Source: Phanerodontia chrysosporium (Eukaryota > Basidiomycota > Agaricomycetes > Polyporales > Phanerochaetaceae). Taken from it: 64,000 nucleotides of DNA. The DNA lies in the NCBI GenBank assembly GCA_001910725.1, contig MJGA01000014.1, forward strand, positions 310,001 through 374,000, given 5' to 3'. The translations under genes were made by a program, and so were the position numbers. Positions 11,015 through 23,268 of the stretch are shown piece after piece. Position 1 is the first letter of the stretch, and each line of letters begins with the position of its first letter. The notes beneath the pieces were generated by a model. That model was given only the letters and a program-made list of their open reading frames with translations, was not told the origin of the DNA and searched no databases.

Positions 11015-13163
11015 GGTTGTGGACCATTGTATTACTAGGGTATGCACGAATTGTACCGGATTTTCTGTTCTTGCTTAGGCGGACTTGGGAGAGCGGTGCA
11101 AGTGTGATTTCTGGAGATGCATCAAACCAGGGACCGACCTTCGCCGCCGGCCCAATATCGAAATCTTCGGCTCCTTCACGCGCGCGGCCAGTGTGCGCAG
11201 TGTCCCAGCGTCCCTTGCTCGTATTCGATACTCCTGAACGTTCTCGCGCGCGCACCGCTCTCTTCGCCGCTCTACTTGACGGAAGTATTGCGGAAGTGAG
11301 GACAAGGAGCTCGAGCGCGATTTACTCTGGCTCAGGTTCTCCAGATCTTTCACGAGAATATTCTCCATCACAAACCATCAGTCACGGAAAACTGGTCCTG
11401 CAAAGTAAGCTATAGGCCTCGTCGTGGCAAGACCCATCTAGGTGCCTCGAGATCGCTCAGGAGCCCGACCACAGCCAGCGCGGCCGTCCAAACTGAGGTG
11501 AGCAATCACATCGTCATGTCGTTTTAAACCCTCCTCAGGCCCTGCACTCGAATCCCACGCTCGTGTCTGATGCGGAGCGCCGGTGTGACCTGTGCAGCGT
11601 GTCCATTCGCGTCCTCGCAGAGCAGATGGCCGCGGTCGAGACGCTGCACTTCGACCCTCAGGGCTTGAGATAGGGCTCGCTGTGCCTGCGGTACATGTCG
11701 CGCACCGCTGCTCGTGTCCAAAAACTGCGAGGCACGTTGTCGGTGTATTGCCGCAAACTTTCTCGCAGGCACCGTCGCGCCCGAACTCACTCGGTGAGCT
11801 TCACGATGGTACCTTCCGCCGGAGAGCCCATTTCAATTCCTTGATCTGAATTTGGGTTTCTCAACAGTCTCACGCCTGCTCGGTGTGTCCTTCCGTCCCC
11901 TGAGGACTGAATACGACCAAATATGGCGAATAAATGGGTGCGGGGGCCGAGCTTATCGTATGCCACGAAGTCTCAGGTCCGTGTGGTCGTACAGCCGCGC
12001 TCTTTTCCACCCGTCCAGTTGCCGCCTCCCGTGCCGTCTATGTTAGAAGATTGGCGCTGACCGAGACCCTCCCTCGACGCCTGTTCAAAGAAAAAACCGG
12101 TGATATATACCTCATCAGGCACATACGAGCTATGACAGCGCGGCCGCCATCTTTGCCGATGACCTTGGCTGTTGTATAGGTGCGTGTATCGATGCCCGTG
12201 CCTTTGTTTTTTTCTCGAGAGGCAGACTATACCGTAGGCGGTGTCTCCGTTGGACGATCTGATCGTCTGGGAATATCAGGTGCATAAGCAGCATGCTCCG
12301 AGTCCCGCAGAACTGGGGACGTCCGGTCGGGGACGCTCGAGATCGCTCTCGCACAACCTCGAGCGCAGTCTACGACCGGTCGAGCTGCATTGCTGACTAC
12401 TGGGTGTACGTATGCGGGACGTCGCTTCCGCGGCCGTTGGTGCCAGCCAGCCAGGGTCGAGTTTGTGGCCTGCGGTCATACAAGTTACCCTTTCTACCGG
12501 CGACTCGGTCTGCTTCTTTGTACTGCACTGCTACCTTGTACTGAACTTCCGTCCTCTCAGGCGCTGACTACGTCGGGCGTGCGGGCCTGCACGGGACTCT
12601 GTTGCTGTCCATGTGCTCGACTGCCCCCGAGACTACATTGAGCCTTTACGTAGACGTGAGTGGTGGCTTGAGACACCCGCGCAAGATCCACTGACGCCTG
12701 CAATTAGATCCTCCTACAGTGACCGCAAGGCACGACTTGACCGCGCGATGACGGGGGTCAATCCGCGATCGTACCCGAAGCTCGGCTCTCCGAACACTTG
12801 GTCAGCGTGCTGGCTGTGTGCTTCGCGGCCCGTGAGTTCAGTTTCCAATGTGCAAAGGCGGTTGTAGGTTCCCCTTGATCAACCTGAGCTGACTGTGACG
12901 TGGTACGATATCGATTTCATGTCGGGATGATCTAACAGAAGAAGTTCTTCTTGTGCGTCGTCGTACACGCTGTGTGGAGTAGAAGATTCCTCCGCGTTGG
13001 TTTGTACCCTTGTTGTCAGTGGAAAAGACACCGCGGCAAAGCGGCTGTCAGCTTCGTGTAGGATCACGCACGGTTAGGATCTGTAGGGCCGGTATGGCTT
13101 TAACACCCTATATATCGCGGCCGGAGACAAGGTCAGGGGGGCTACAACGCACTCACCAACTTT
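11015..13163. other. Stretch with no confident gene
   Basis: About 2.1 kb. Open frames are short (at most about 130 codons), present on both strands and without recognisable motifs. The minus frame at 11075-11371 starts MMENILVKDLENLSQ and is basic, and the minus frame at 11524-11790 contains VQRLDRGHLLCEDANGHAAQV; I cannot tie either to a family. No repeat, tRNA or transposon terminus was noticed. A small or decayed gene could have been missed. Confidence 0.4.
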
Positions 13164-13722
13164 GTGCACCCTCACTCCGAACATTCGTACGCAAGCACCG
13201 CTCATCCTCTAAGCATGCCACGTTCTTCGAGCTCCGCCAACAATCCGGCTGCTGCGCAGCAGACAAAATTCCGCGCTATTCCTAGAAGGAGCTATAGTGA
13301 ACGGATGTCAGAAACACGCGCTGAGATCCGTCGGATCGTTAAGGAAGCTCTCCGTGCGTGTGGACGAACCGTATTCTCCGCCCCGCATGACTAACGGACT
13401 CGTCCCTCGCGGCTTAGGTGCTATTACCCAGGACCCCAACGCGTCGATGCGATGGCCGAGCTACTGGAAAGATATCGTGGTCAAATATCACGTTATCATC
13501 GAAGGCTGGCCGCACGATGAGGTCCCGTTCCGCAACCTGAGCGACGTCTCCAACCTCCAGAAGCTCGACATCCTCCTCCGTGGCTGGCAGACCGGTCAAA
13601 TCTTCTTCCGGCGGCTTTCTGACGAGGAGTTTGAGGTGCTGAGTGCGGCGCGGGCTTCTGCCTCTGGGGTAGATCTGAATAACGCGGAGGCCGCTGGGGG
13701 AGATGCCATGGATTGGGCATGA
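13164..13722 (+). CDS. Hypothetical protein, basidiomycete-type EGWP-containing family
   Basis: Two exons: 13164-13353 (or from the internal ATG at 13215) and 13418-13722, joined in phase (LR-AITQDP). The product is about 147 to 164 residues. Exon 1 is Ser/Ala-rich, then basic (RRSYSERMSETRAEIRRIVKEALR). Exon 2 has a compact pattern, SMRWPSYWKDIVVKYHVIIEGWP, followed by VPFRNLSDVSNLQKLD, LLRGWQTGQIFFRRL and SDEEF. I recall similar Y-x-x-x-I-V-x-K-Y...EGWP...PF-x-N-x-S proteins as multi-copy, uncharacterised agaricomycete proteins, but no function is known to me. No signal peptide or membrane segment. Neighbours on both sides are long gene-poor stretches, so context adds nothing. The start choice is open; 13215 is closer to the conserved part. 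Confidence 0.65.
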
Positions 13723-15492
13723 CAGGCCGGTCAGTGATATCCTGCTGTCAGTGGCTCGGCCGCTAAGCCCTTTCTCACCGACAGAAAGCACACGCAGCGT
13801 CGAAGGATGGAAGAGGGTGATGATAGCGCTGTCGTGAAGACTGTAACAATTTCCATCTTGGTAATAATGATGAAGCCCCGAGCCGCTTTGTACCTTTTCG
13901 ACCGGACTGATCGTTCACCGCTATTGGCCGCTGAGGCTGCACATTTGACTTCGCGCTATCAGTTGAACAGTCTTTGCGTCCTACCGCAAGGTACCCGTTA
14001 CGGCCATAGTGCACTGCGTGTGGCAGGCGCCAGACGGGACCATAGAACTCTCGTGGAAAGAGGGCATGGCACATGGGCGGGGCTATGTTATTCAGTCTAC
14101 GAGCCAAGGCACCAAATTATGTACTGCCCGCGTGTGCGGGCGACTTTGCGTGAGTCCGAAGGAAATCGCAGCTCGTCAAGGAATCTAACCGTGCAGCCGA
14201 CGTCCCACGCCCAACTCCGCGACGATCCCCAAGACGTCCACGAAGCGTTCCGTTTGGCATGTGACAGCGTCGACGCGGCGCCTGCCTCAGGTTTATCCTG
14301 ATAGTGAGCCGTTGTCCTTGTCAACGCTGACGTCCCAATGACGGGCCCGCGCGCGAGCGAAAGCTGAATAGCGTCGTGGCAACTTGCAGCTGTCGCAGCA
14401 GCAAGGCGGATTTCCCGCACGCACAACGAGCAAGGGTGATAGATGGTACGGCGTGAAAGAGTCGTCTCGTAAGATCAGACCCTGGGCCGTGATCTCACAG
14501 CAGGCGAGACCATCGACGTAAAACAACCCCTCAAGAACGGAACAATCGTCTATGGACCGCACGGGCCTCGAAATCAGCAAAGGCGTGCACAGCATTCACA
14601 GACGACCTGGACTGCCCCAATGACGCACCTAGTAGTGTCATCCAAACATCGGAAGGTTGTCGCTCTCGGGGACACGGGCGCATTAGTGGCGTTGGATGCA
14701 CGCCGTCGTTAAGGCCAAAGAAGTTCCCCGAGGAAATGAATAGACTCACGTCTCCCGCTGCATGGAAGAGGAAGATCCCCGCAGATGCAGCGTCCCCTAT
14801 ACATGGTCATGACGCACACCAGCACCCACCGTCTGACGACCCGGAGCGGTGAGAATTCACCGGACCACCAATCGCAGTGCTGAACCCTCAGCCGCGCGGC
14901 ACCGACACGCTGTCGCAAGATCAACGCCGATACGGTGACTGGAAGCACCATGGCCTCGACGGTGTCCAGTTTCCCGTCTACCAACTTCATGTCTATCTGG
15001 AGATCAACTGTGGCCGTGGGGGACCCATCACGGGCTGCGTCACCTGAAGACTATATGATCAAGAACAGCACGGTGATAAGATCGAAGGGCGTACGTACTT
15101 CAAGACCCTTCCTCGCAGCAATGATAACGTGAACGACCGAGTAATTCTCCCGTTCATGTGTTGTGGACCATAGAAAAATCGCTTCGTAAAGCCCCTCGTG
15201 CATCCCACACATGCGGCGGTTGGGACCGTTGCGCCCAGCAGAGGCGAGTGACCGGACGGAGACTCACGCAACATTAAAGGCGTCAAGCTTCCTTGTCCCC
15301 GAACCTGAGCTCCTTCGACATATCCTGGGGATACGCGTGGACTTAGGACCAAGGAAGCGCACTGACTTTACGAGCGCGGGAGCGACTTGGTCACAATGCC
15401 CAGGGTTGGGGAAGCGTAACCATCGTCCTACAGGGGCGAGGTAGTCTCGAAATCGATAATAGAATTTTATTGAAGACAGCTTTCCGAAAAAT
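13723..15492. other. Gene-poor stretch with possible membrane-protein remnants
   Basis: About 1.8 kb between the hypothetical gene and the 3' end of STT3. Minus-strand pieces between 14300 and 15200 show hydrophobic runs (for example TPFDLITVLFLII near 15060 and VEAMVLPVTVSALIL near 14950) that resemble parts of seven-helix fungal membrane proteins such as those with DUF6533. They sit in different frames and contain stops, and I cannot assemble a gene. It may be a decayed copy or chance. Confidence 0.35.
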
Positions 15493-18376
15493 CTAAGCAA
15501 GCGCCCGGCGCCTCACGGGAGGCTTCGTTTTCTTCCGCTTCCTGCCTTGCTCAAAGGCGTTGGCGACCTTCAAGTCCCTGCCTAGCAGGTCTTCCTTCCG
15601 GACTTGGTAGATACGGACCTGGACGAGAGTCAGCTTGGATCACTGCGGAAGAGAAGGGGGAGGCTCACAATCCAGTTCTCCGACGTGAACGCCTCCTCTG
15701 GAATTTGTCATTTACGGTTAGCGACAACGACGGGAGGAACACGAGGTCACGCACCGAGATAATCGAGGGTGGGGCCCTGTTTAGGCATCTGCTGCCCACG
15801 TACACGATCGACCGCTGGCTGTCCGCCGAACAAGTCGTTGAAGCTACGGCGACAAAGATATTAGCGCCGAACTTGCTAATCAGCTGGCTAGACAACTGAC
15901 CGGTAGTACGACATCTTGTACATCAAGCTGTTCTTCATCGTCTCTGAGGCCCTGTCGTCAACTCTATACTCGCCTTGCTTGGTGAAGTAGTTCGGCTCTT
16001 GGATCTCATCTGGCCAGACGCCCTGGGCGATGCGGACCATCCATAGGAACTTGTTGATGTCGTCGCCGGAGTAGCCCAAAAGACCGCCGAAGATGATGAG
16101 GACATAGTCGACGTCATGTTTCTCAAGATGGGATACGCGACTTCTTCGGTGCTGGACATGGCCTTGCCGACAGTTGCGATATGGGCTATAGCAGACATAG
16201 ATGGGCATATTACTTCGGGCATAAGACGGAGAGGGTACTCACTATTGTTCCAGGTGTTGTTGTCAACCAGGGTCGTGCGGTTGGCCATACCAGCAATCTG
16301 ATATCCGTAATCCCACCAACTCATGACGACTGCGTCCTCGGGAGTGTTCTGGCGAAGCCAATAATACGCCTCTCTGAAGTCATCGATGATGTGAGCAGAA
16401 CCGTCCGCGCCAGTGGAGGCGAGGACGACCGAAGGAGAAGAGTAGGCATTTGAGGTGACCCAAGTGCAGTGAACCACAAAGAAGATAAGCATGCCGAAAG
16501 TGTTGAACAAGACGATGAGACGGTTATTGACACCGAAGATGCCGCGCGGCTTGTTCGTGTTGCCTGTAAACCTTGAAAGGTACTCTCCGAAAGAAGTGGG
16601 GTTGGCAGCAGGTGCAGCTTTCTTTGCTTTCTTCGTGGGATCCTGCGGAGTAGCCTCAGTCTCGGCCGGCTGGTCCTCCTCAGGCACAGGTACGGTGGGT
16701 CGATGTAGGTATCCAGCAGTGACGAAACTGCGATGGCGGCAGCCACGCAGACAACGGGGGTGAGAGTCAGCATCAGACGGACCATGACACCTGCGAAGTA
16801 GCTAGCAACAACGGAGTAGAGGATGACGAAGATGTGTTCGTCACGAAGCTTGCTGAAGCACATGACGACGCCGGCGGGAACAGGAAGACCAGAATGTGCA
16901 GGTCCATGAAGAACGAGGGCCATGCCGTCGGCTGATGTTCCGACACAGAGGCAATGATTGGGATGTATCTATTAGGGTTGGTCAAGGTTAACCAGAACGA
17001 GAAATGGGTTTAGAACGTACTTCTTGGCGTAACCGGTATCCCAAAGAGAGTAGAAGCGACCAGTCCAGGGCGCGATCCAGCCTTTGTACGTCAGACCAAC
17101 GATGCCGACGAACCCCAGAAGACCCATGGCGACAACAGACGCATACAAGAGGCTCTGGAACTGCTTCGACGAGACATGCGATCGTACGAGTTCAGCGAAT
17201 GCGATGATTTGGAGAAGCCCGAAGACGCCTGGTAAGGAGATCATTAAGCATCACATCAAGGCACATAGAGTAGTTAATCCCACCGAGCGCGGCCATGTGT
17301 TCACTGGTGCGTACGGGCTGGAAGCCGACAAAGGGTACTTGCATACTGGCCAGGGTTCCAATGGCGTACCACGAAGAGTATGCGACATACAGCCTGCTAC
17401 TGAATCGGCCCATGAGAATGAGGCCAAAGCGTGCAGTGGTATCATGTTTGTGATGAAAGCGTAACCACCTGTGTGGCAGAGTCTCGGGTTAGAAGCGGAG
17501 AGCGTGCGACAGAAGAGACCTTACCCCAGGCTGCGACCATGTAGAAGTAGAACAGTGCCGCGAGTGTACCGAAGAAGGCGCTCCCAGTCTTCAAGGCTTT
17601 GATCCAGCAGAAGAATGTGAACATGAGCAGGAAGATGGCGATGGCTTCATTGTCGTATGAGCCTGCAACCGAACGGGAGATGTAGCCAGGGACAATGCCA
17701 ATAAACGCAGCGGCGAGAAGCCCGGCGCTCTCGTCCTTCATCTCTTTCGTGAACCTGGGGACATGTATCTCAGGGAGTACGGTGGTGGCTGCAGGCGTGT
17801 GTACTCACATATAAGTCGCCCAAGCAGTCAGGGCACTAAAGCCAGGAGCCAGGAGCACACAGATGTTCCTGATATCCACAGGTAGGTGAAGAGCATGGAG
17901 GACGTTGTAGATAACGCCGCTTGTTGCCATAAGGCCAGGATAGATGGTGCCTCCGACTACACGGCCAAGCGGGTACCATGCGGTGGGATCAAACCAGTTC
18001 CAGAATGCCTAAGAGTGCATAAGTCGTAGAACACATCGCTACAGCATCAACACTCACGTAGAACCCCTTGGCAGCTAAGAGTCTCGTAGCCCGACTGCAC
18101 ATCACGTCACCGACATGTCTACCCCAGACGCTTTCGAGTACGTACTAGTTGAACCACGGATCGCTATATCCAACTCGTCAACACCTGCTGCGTATGGTAA
18201 AGAAATATACACATACAATTCATGGATGATACTCTCAAAGTTGACGACGGCAAACAACCGTGACGATATGGCCGCGGCCGAAATGAGTGCAAGACAGACG
18301 ATGCGCACCAGCGACCGGAGGTTGTTCACGGTCTCTGGGGGACATTCGTCGGCAGGATGTACGCCTTCGTGGCCAT
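15493..18376 (-). CDS. STT3: Dolichyl-diphosphooligosaccharide-protein glycosyltransferase subunit STT3
   Basis: STT3 is the catalytic subunit of ER oligosaccharyltransferase, moving the dolichol-linked glycan to Asn in N-X-S/T. The start at 18376 gives [13 protein letters not shown], then a one-base loss in a C run (18337-18341) before [19 protein letters not shown]. The first DxD motif (EFDPWFNYRAT) is built over an 18-nt micro-exon. Next come [37 protein letters not shown] and the fifth external loop [13 protein letters not shown]. The catalytic WWDYG motif ([12 protein letters not shown], near 16318) and the DK-type helix ([13 protein letters not shown]) follow. A second one-base loss lies near 16126 ([13 protein letters not shown]). 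The gene ends [18 protein letters not shown] and a basic tail with stop at 15493. It has many membrane helices. Both lesions look like sequence errors because the gene should be essential. Confidence 0.92.
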
Positions 18377-18821
18377 GGCCACAAACTACTGTACCGCGTG
18401 GTACAAGTCGCTGGGCGAGGAGGTGGAGAGAAAGGAGTGGGTTGGGAGGTCGTCGACAGGCGTGGACGCGCGACGTGTCCGCTGCACCAGCCATCCCCCA
18501 CACGTGGCATAGACGCCCGAGCTATGAATACCGAGCCAGCGCGTCTGCGTTTGTTGCATTCTCGCACGGGCACGAGACATGATGGTGGGAAAGACGCCAT
18601 AAAATAGACATTGTCATGGTATGTGTTATGTGTACATATTATCGGGAATTGTCCAGAAGGTTTACAGATAGGATTTAGATGTGCGCAGCAAACGACCGAA
18701 CAGAACGCAATACCATGGGCCTCTACGGAGGGTTCGAGACGTGGTCTGACCTAGTGCTCCTGGAGCTCGAAGCTTGTCAGCGATACTGATTATCTATATC
18801 CAGAAACGAGACTCACAGATT
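18377..18821. other. STT3 5' flank
   Basis: About 445 bases between the STT3 start and the 3' end of the next minus-strand gene. It should hold the STT3 promoter and the neighbour's 3' region. Open frames crossing it on both strands continue out of the STT3 first exon and look like shadows. Confidence 0.5.
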
Positions 18822-19394
18822 TCACCTAGGCTCCCTACCAGCCCGCATGGTGCGGACGAGGTCTTCCAGGAATGAGGCAAAGCATCCTGTGGCGATGTCT
18901 CGTTCTTGGTCTGTCGCGATGCCTACATCGCACAGCTCGGTGCGCACGCCAAGAGCGCGGAGTGCGCGGCTGACCGCTGCTGCAAGCTGTGCGTCCTCTG
19001 CTGCCCACTCCCAAGGGACGATCCTGTACGGCTCTGGCGCGTTCGCCCTGCGCAGCTTCGACGTGAACGCCTTCAGCAGCAGCAGGGCGATCCTGCGGGC
19101 ACGGTCCTGCTGTTCGCCGTCGGAAAGCGGCCGCGTCTCTATGGGCAACGGCCCCTCGCCCTGGACGACGAACGAGGCGGGGTTCACAATAAACAGGAGG
19201 TAGCCGGCGGGCGGTATGGGGACGACGTGCAGGCCGAAGATCCACCTGTTGGGCTCCGGGCCCGATGCGACGGTGTGGCGGCGAGGGAGGCTGTTGAACT
19301 CCTGGACCAGCGAGGAGACCTCGGCGTCGCTCAGTGTCGGTAACGTCGGCAGATCCATGTTTCTCTGTGGGGTAGTCGGGACTGAGGCTTTCAC
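18822..19394 (-). CDS. Hypothetical protein, single exon, 190 residues
   Basis: One uninterrupted frame with codon use like its neighbours. A second in-frame Met at residue 13 (MDLPTLPTLSDAEV, 19358) could be the true start. The N-terminus is a short helix (DAEVSSLVQEFNSLPRRH). A beta-rich stretch follows (NRWIFGLHVVPIPPAGYLLFIVNPASFVV), then an Arg-rich helix (DRARRIALLLLKAF) and a C-terminal half with VPWEWAAEDAQLAAAVSRALRALGV and ASFLEDLVRTMRAG. No signal peptide, membrane helix, zinc ligands or known catalytic motif is visible. I do not recognise the family; a soluble alpha/beta protein restricted to agaricomycetes is my guess. It lies upstream of STT3 in the same orientation, with 445 bases between them. 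Confidence 0.65.
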   Translation of the reverse strand: MKASVPTTPQRNMDLPTLPTLSDAEVSSLVQEFNSLPRRHTVASGPEPNRWIFGLHVVPIPPAGYLLFIVNPASFVVQGEGPLPIETRPLSDGEQQDRARRIALLLLKAFTSKLRRANAPEPYRIVPWEWAAEDAQLAAAVSRALRALGVRTELCDVGIATDQERDIATGCFASFLEDLVRTMRAGREPR

Positions 19395-22315
19395 AGCGAG
19401 AACAATATCCTGCGCACCTATTATCTATCCACCGCTCTATTGTTCTGGTTGCGTCTCTGCTGAGCCTACCAACCCCGCCGCTCCCTTAAATCCTTGTCTC
19501 CGGCCGCACGTTCCATTGTCGTACGTGTCCAGGACGGGCTGTCGGGCTGCTCCTTCGAGGAGGTTTGGACGAGACTGGAAGGCGATGTATCAATGAATCT
19601 GCAGAGCAGTGACACGAAGGCTTCCTCACCATGTCATTCGTCAGCGAAAACGGGGTGGCAGGGTCCCACTCGATGGGCCGTCGGGTATGAAGCGATCGCT
19701 TTAATACCCGGAGCTTCGCACCGCCAGTCTCCGCCAGGGCCAGCGCCCTCTGGATCCACGACCTGGCGGTAAGCTTCAGGAAACCAATAGGAGCGTTGGG
19801 ACCTGATTTCAGGCGGAGACTTGTCGTGATAGCCTGGCGTCAGATCCACCATGGCGGGCCAAAATAAATGGCTGATGCCCACGGTCAAGCCTATCTTGTG
19901 TAGATTGAATCGCCTAGACCCAGATGGGAGTTCCTAGCAGTTGATTCGGTTGACATCGAAGAGGGCGCGCCGCACGGCTGCTGGCTACTAGAAGGTCTGC
20001 CTTGCGGTGCGCGTCCCTTCCATGAAGGAGTGAGACAGGAGAACAAGGTTGCTCGCTCGTCAATTTGACGTAAGGGGGTCCTGCAACCCGCGATGAGCCC
20101 GCATACGTTTGCAGTGCTGGATAGCGATGAGCCATCAGCGCATTGTATTTGAGGACGACATGCCCACCTACGTCCGCACAACGCAAAGCACATTTAGACG
20201 ACGTGGGCAAAGGCGATCTTGATAACAACTCGCTGCCGTCCGCGGCCGAGCGTGCATTCCACACACGCTAATTCGCGGCAGCGGTCAGCAGCTCAACAGC
20301 CGAACAAGCACGAGCCCAGGTAGGACCGGTGCGCTCCGCCACAGCTAAATGAGGCGCCGCGCTGCGTCGCCCGAGCGACTGCCGACTCGCGCAACAAGCA
20401 AGGCCGTTAATGCGGTCCCGCTCGTGCCGACGACGCTACAAATTGCTGGAGCGGTATCTCGATGATGCTTTATTCCACGAGGACCGCCGCCCATCCGCTT
20501 CTGGTGGGGTGAGACAGACGACAAGAAGCTTAGGAACAAAGGACAACCGAGGACAATTGTCGGATTCACTTGTCATTGCCGGCTTCGACCGACAGTACGT
20601 GGGATGCGACGAGTCTAATCCATGGAGCCGGAGTCATGGTGCCTCTTGGAGGGGCAGAATTGGAGTAGTTCAGAGACAGGCGCTCAGCGACCCCAGCCTT
20701 GAGGCCGCGACCCTATCCCCTCCGTTAAACGAATGGACTCATCCTACACCCAGCAGAGGACGTATCAGCTCCGGTCACGCATAGAATGAGCCAGGCAAAA
20801 GATACAATTGGTGTATCCGGTTGGGGCCTGGATAGGGACACCCCGTAAGACAATCGACATTTTACTCTGAGATACCGACCTACTCGCGGTTTTCGGCAAA
20901 CACCGCTAAGAGATTATATTCAGGGACGTGTGGTGGCGTATCTTGACGAGTGCACATCTAACACTGCGCTCAGCGAACGATTTCGCGAGACCCCCCAGAC
21001 GCACACCCTGCGAACGTAATACCACGATTAGACGTTTTGCCTGCTCACAGGCCGGGTCCGCCCTTACCGCCTGGATCTGGCTCACGATCGTCTGGAGACC
21101 CTACAGAGAAACCCAGGGCACCCAGGGATCGAGATGCAGCGAACCTGCTTGACGTAAACAGCAGAGGAAGCGCACCAGCACGCTCCGTGGCGTGCCCGGC
21201 ACGCACAGGGGGGCCCCCGCGCAATCGTCGTGGCGGTCGCGCGCCATTGGCCGATAGCGCGCGGCCCCTGCTGCACGGCGATAACTCTATCACGCACACG
21301 CGTGCTCCCTCGTCCGTCTCCGTGCGTCCGTGCATCCGCGCCACGCGCAGGGGGTGTCCAACGGGCCCCCGCCTGCGTCCGCGGCACGTGCATGCCGCCC
21401 CCGCGATCGTCGCGAAGCCGCGCGCGGACGTACACGCCCCTCCTGCGACGGCGCGCGGCCCCCGCCCGCACCGCGCTGCTGGAGTAATGTCGGCGCCAGA
21501 GGCTGCTTCGCCATTCAGTGCACCCGCAGCGCGCGCGCGTCGCGTGCGGCGGGCGTGTCTGCTTGCATCTCGCCCCACGATCTGGGGGCGCACCGCGGGC
21601 GCCTGACTGGCCTGGGGAAGCAGTGGCGGGCCACACGGAGTCCGTGCGCGCGAAGCCCGCGGGGCGTTCACCCGGGCGGGTCGAAGATCCTGAGCGTATC
21701 TGAGGGAGAGCTGACTGTAACAGGGTGCTGAACAACCCAAGGCGTCGAGCGTAGAGTCTGCAGTGGGTGGAGCATGATCGTCTGGTCGATGTCCAAGGAT
21801 CGCAGACGCGGGCTGCAAAACAAGCTTGGTGATGATCACTTCGTAGCTTGAGTAATGGATGCCGCAAGGATCTATCCATACAATTTCATTTCAGTGAGTT
21901 AAATGCTCATAGCGCCGCAAGTGCTGAAAACACGCACCGGTCGTGTCTCAAACTCTAAGCTCGTGCACCTGGTGAGCGGTCCGGCGTCTCGACTTATAGT
22001 CAACCGATAGACTTGGCGTGGCCACGATGCAGCAAGGATCGGTACGGTGCCGGGGTTGTTTCAACGCGCTGACGGAGAACGAAAGAGACCAACGCTACGT
22101 GGGCAATTGGGAGAGTTATGCTTCACGAGTGCTGTATCAGATTATACCCGCGCTCAATATGCAGCCATGACCTTTGCGCATGCAGTAATGATATTCCAAA
22201 CACGCTAACCACACATGAGGATTCCAAGCAAAGACAGATCCAGCAAACACTCTACAACAACGCGCAACAAGTTAGTCCAAGCCAAACAACAACATAGGGA
22301 CTACTTACACAATTC
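19395..22315. other. 2.9-kb gene-free region with a very GC-rich centre
   Basis: I find no supportable gene. From about 21030 to 21700 the sequence becomes strongly GC- and CpG-rich (many GCGCGC and CGCGCG tracts), which opens long overlapping frames on both strands (up to 265 codons). These have Arg/Ala/Pro-heavy compositions typical of non-coding GC-rich DNA. The rest is ordinary intergenic sequence. The right end (22100-22315) is 3' flank of the wall-protein gene. Confidence 0.5.
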
Positions 22316-23268
22316 TCACAGAACGACGGCGAACGCAGCTCCGAGGACTGCCAGGGTGGCAACAGCTTGCGTCAGACGAAAGTTCACAGACACGCCAGTC
22401 ACAGCGCCGCTGATCGCACCGCCAGTCGTGTTTGCCGAGCCAGTGCCGTTGGTGACGGCTGAACCAGTAGGGGCGGCGACCTTGGACGACATCGAGCGCG
22501 AGTTGGAGCCAGGGCCAGCAGGGCCAGCAGGTGCGGCAGAGGACGGGAAGGTCTCGACGGAAGGAGGCACGGACACGCCAGCAGGAGCAGACGACGCCGG
22601 CGGGAGAGTCACGACCGTAGACGACGCGGGGTTGGAGGCCTGCGAGGCAGGCGGGACAGTCACCGTGACGCCGCCGCCGCCCGAGCCCTCTGTAGGCGGC
22701 GGGGTGGCGGAGGACGGGTCGACGAGCGCGCCGACACCCCAGGGGATGTCGTCGCCGTTGGGCTGCGTCTGGTTGGCGGGCGGCGTGGTCTTGCCGTCTG
22801 CATCCGCGATGGCAAAACGGGTCGTCCAGAGCGTGTCGGACGAGTCCGGGGAAGTGAACTGATAGAAGTAGATCGCCGAGTTGGGCGTGACCTGTTATCA
22901 TGGCGTCAGAGGCTTGCATGGCTTTTGCTAAACAGAAGAAGCGGCGTACCTCAGGGCATGGATAATCGTAGCTCGTTTTGGTCGTGTCAGTTCCATCAAC
23001 CGTGGCAACCGCTATGAAAGCGGCCTTCAGACGCAAAATAGGAGCGAACGTGAAGAAACACACTGGTCAAATGAATCATGTTGTAGTTGTCACCGCACAT
23101 GAGTTCGATATTCATCGTTTTCCACGTCCCGGAGGTGTCGGGGTCCCAGGAGATGTGGCAGGTAGAGCCCTCGTTGTAGACGGAGCCAGGCCCGGGCTCA
23201 GAGGGGTCGGGGTCTGCGCGTGCGGCAAGAGCTGCAAACAATGTAACAAGGAAGAAGGAAGACAGCAT
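22316..23268 (-). CDS. Kre9/Knh1-like Ser/Thr-rich GPI-anchored surface protein
   Basis: Three exons, 23268-23064, 23011-22950 and 22891-22316, give 280 residues in a continuous frame. Residues 1-18 are a signal peptide (MLSSFFLVTLFAALAARA). A beta-sandwich N-terminal domain of the Kre9/Knh1 kind follows: GSVYNEGSTCHISWDPDTSG, then VTPNSAIYFYQFTSPDSS and TTRFAIADADG. The remainder is a long Ser/Thr/Pro/Val-rich stalk (for example SNPASSTVVTLPPASSAPAG) suited to O-glycosylation. It ends in a hydrophobic segment, AVATLAVLGAAFAVVL, the usual GPI-attachment signal, with small residues (SANTTGGAISGA) before it as candidate cleavage sites. Such proteins sit at the plasma membrane or in the wall and are linked to beta-1,6-glucan assembly in yeast; in mushrooms the role is mostly unknown. 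I chose the start at 23268 because it opens directly with the signal peptide; an upstream in-frame ATG at 23328 adds a polar leader. Confidence 0.85.

Noticed and set aside
21037..21879. Overlapping long open frames (up to 265 codons) on both strands
   Set aside because: They lie in the CpG-rich block, are open in four frames at once, and have Arg/Ala/Pro-heavy compositions with no motif; high GC alone explains them.
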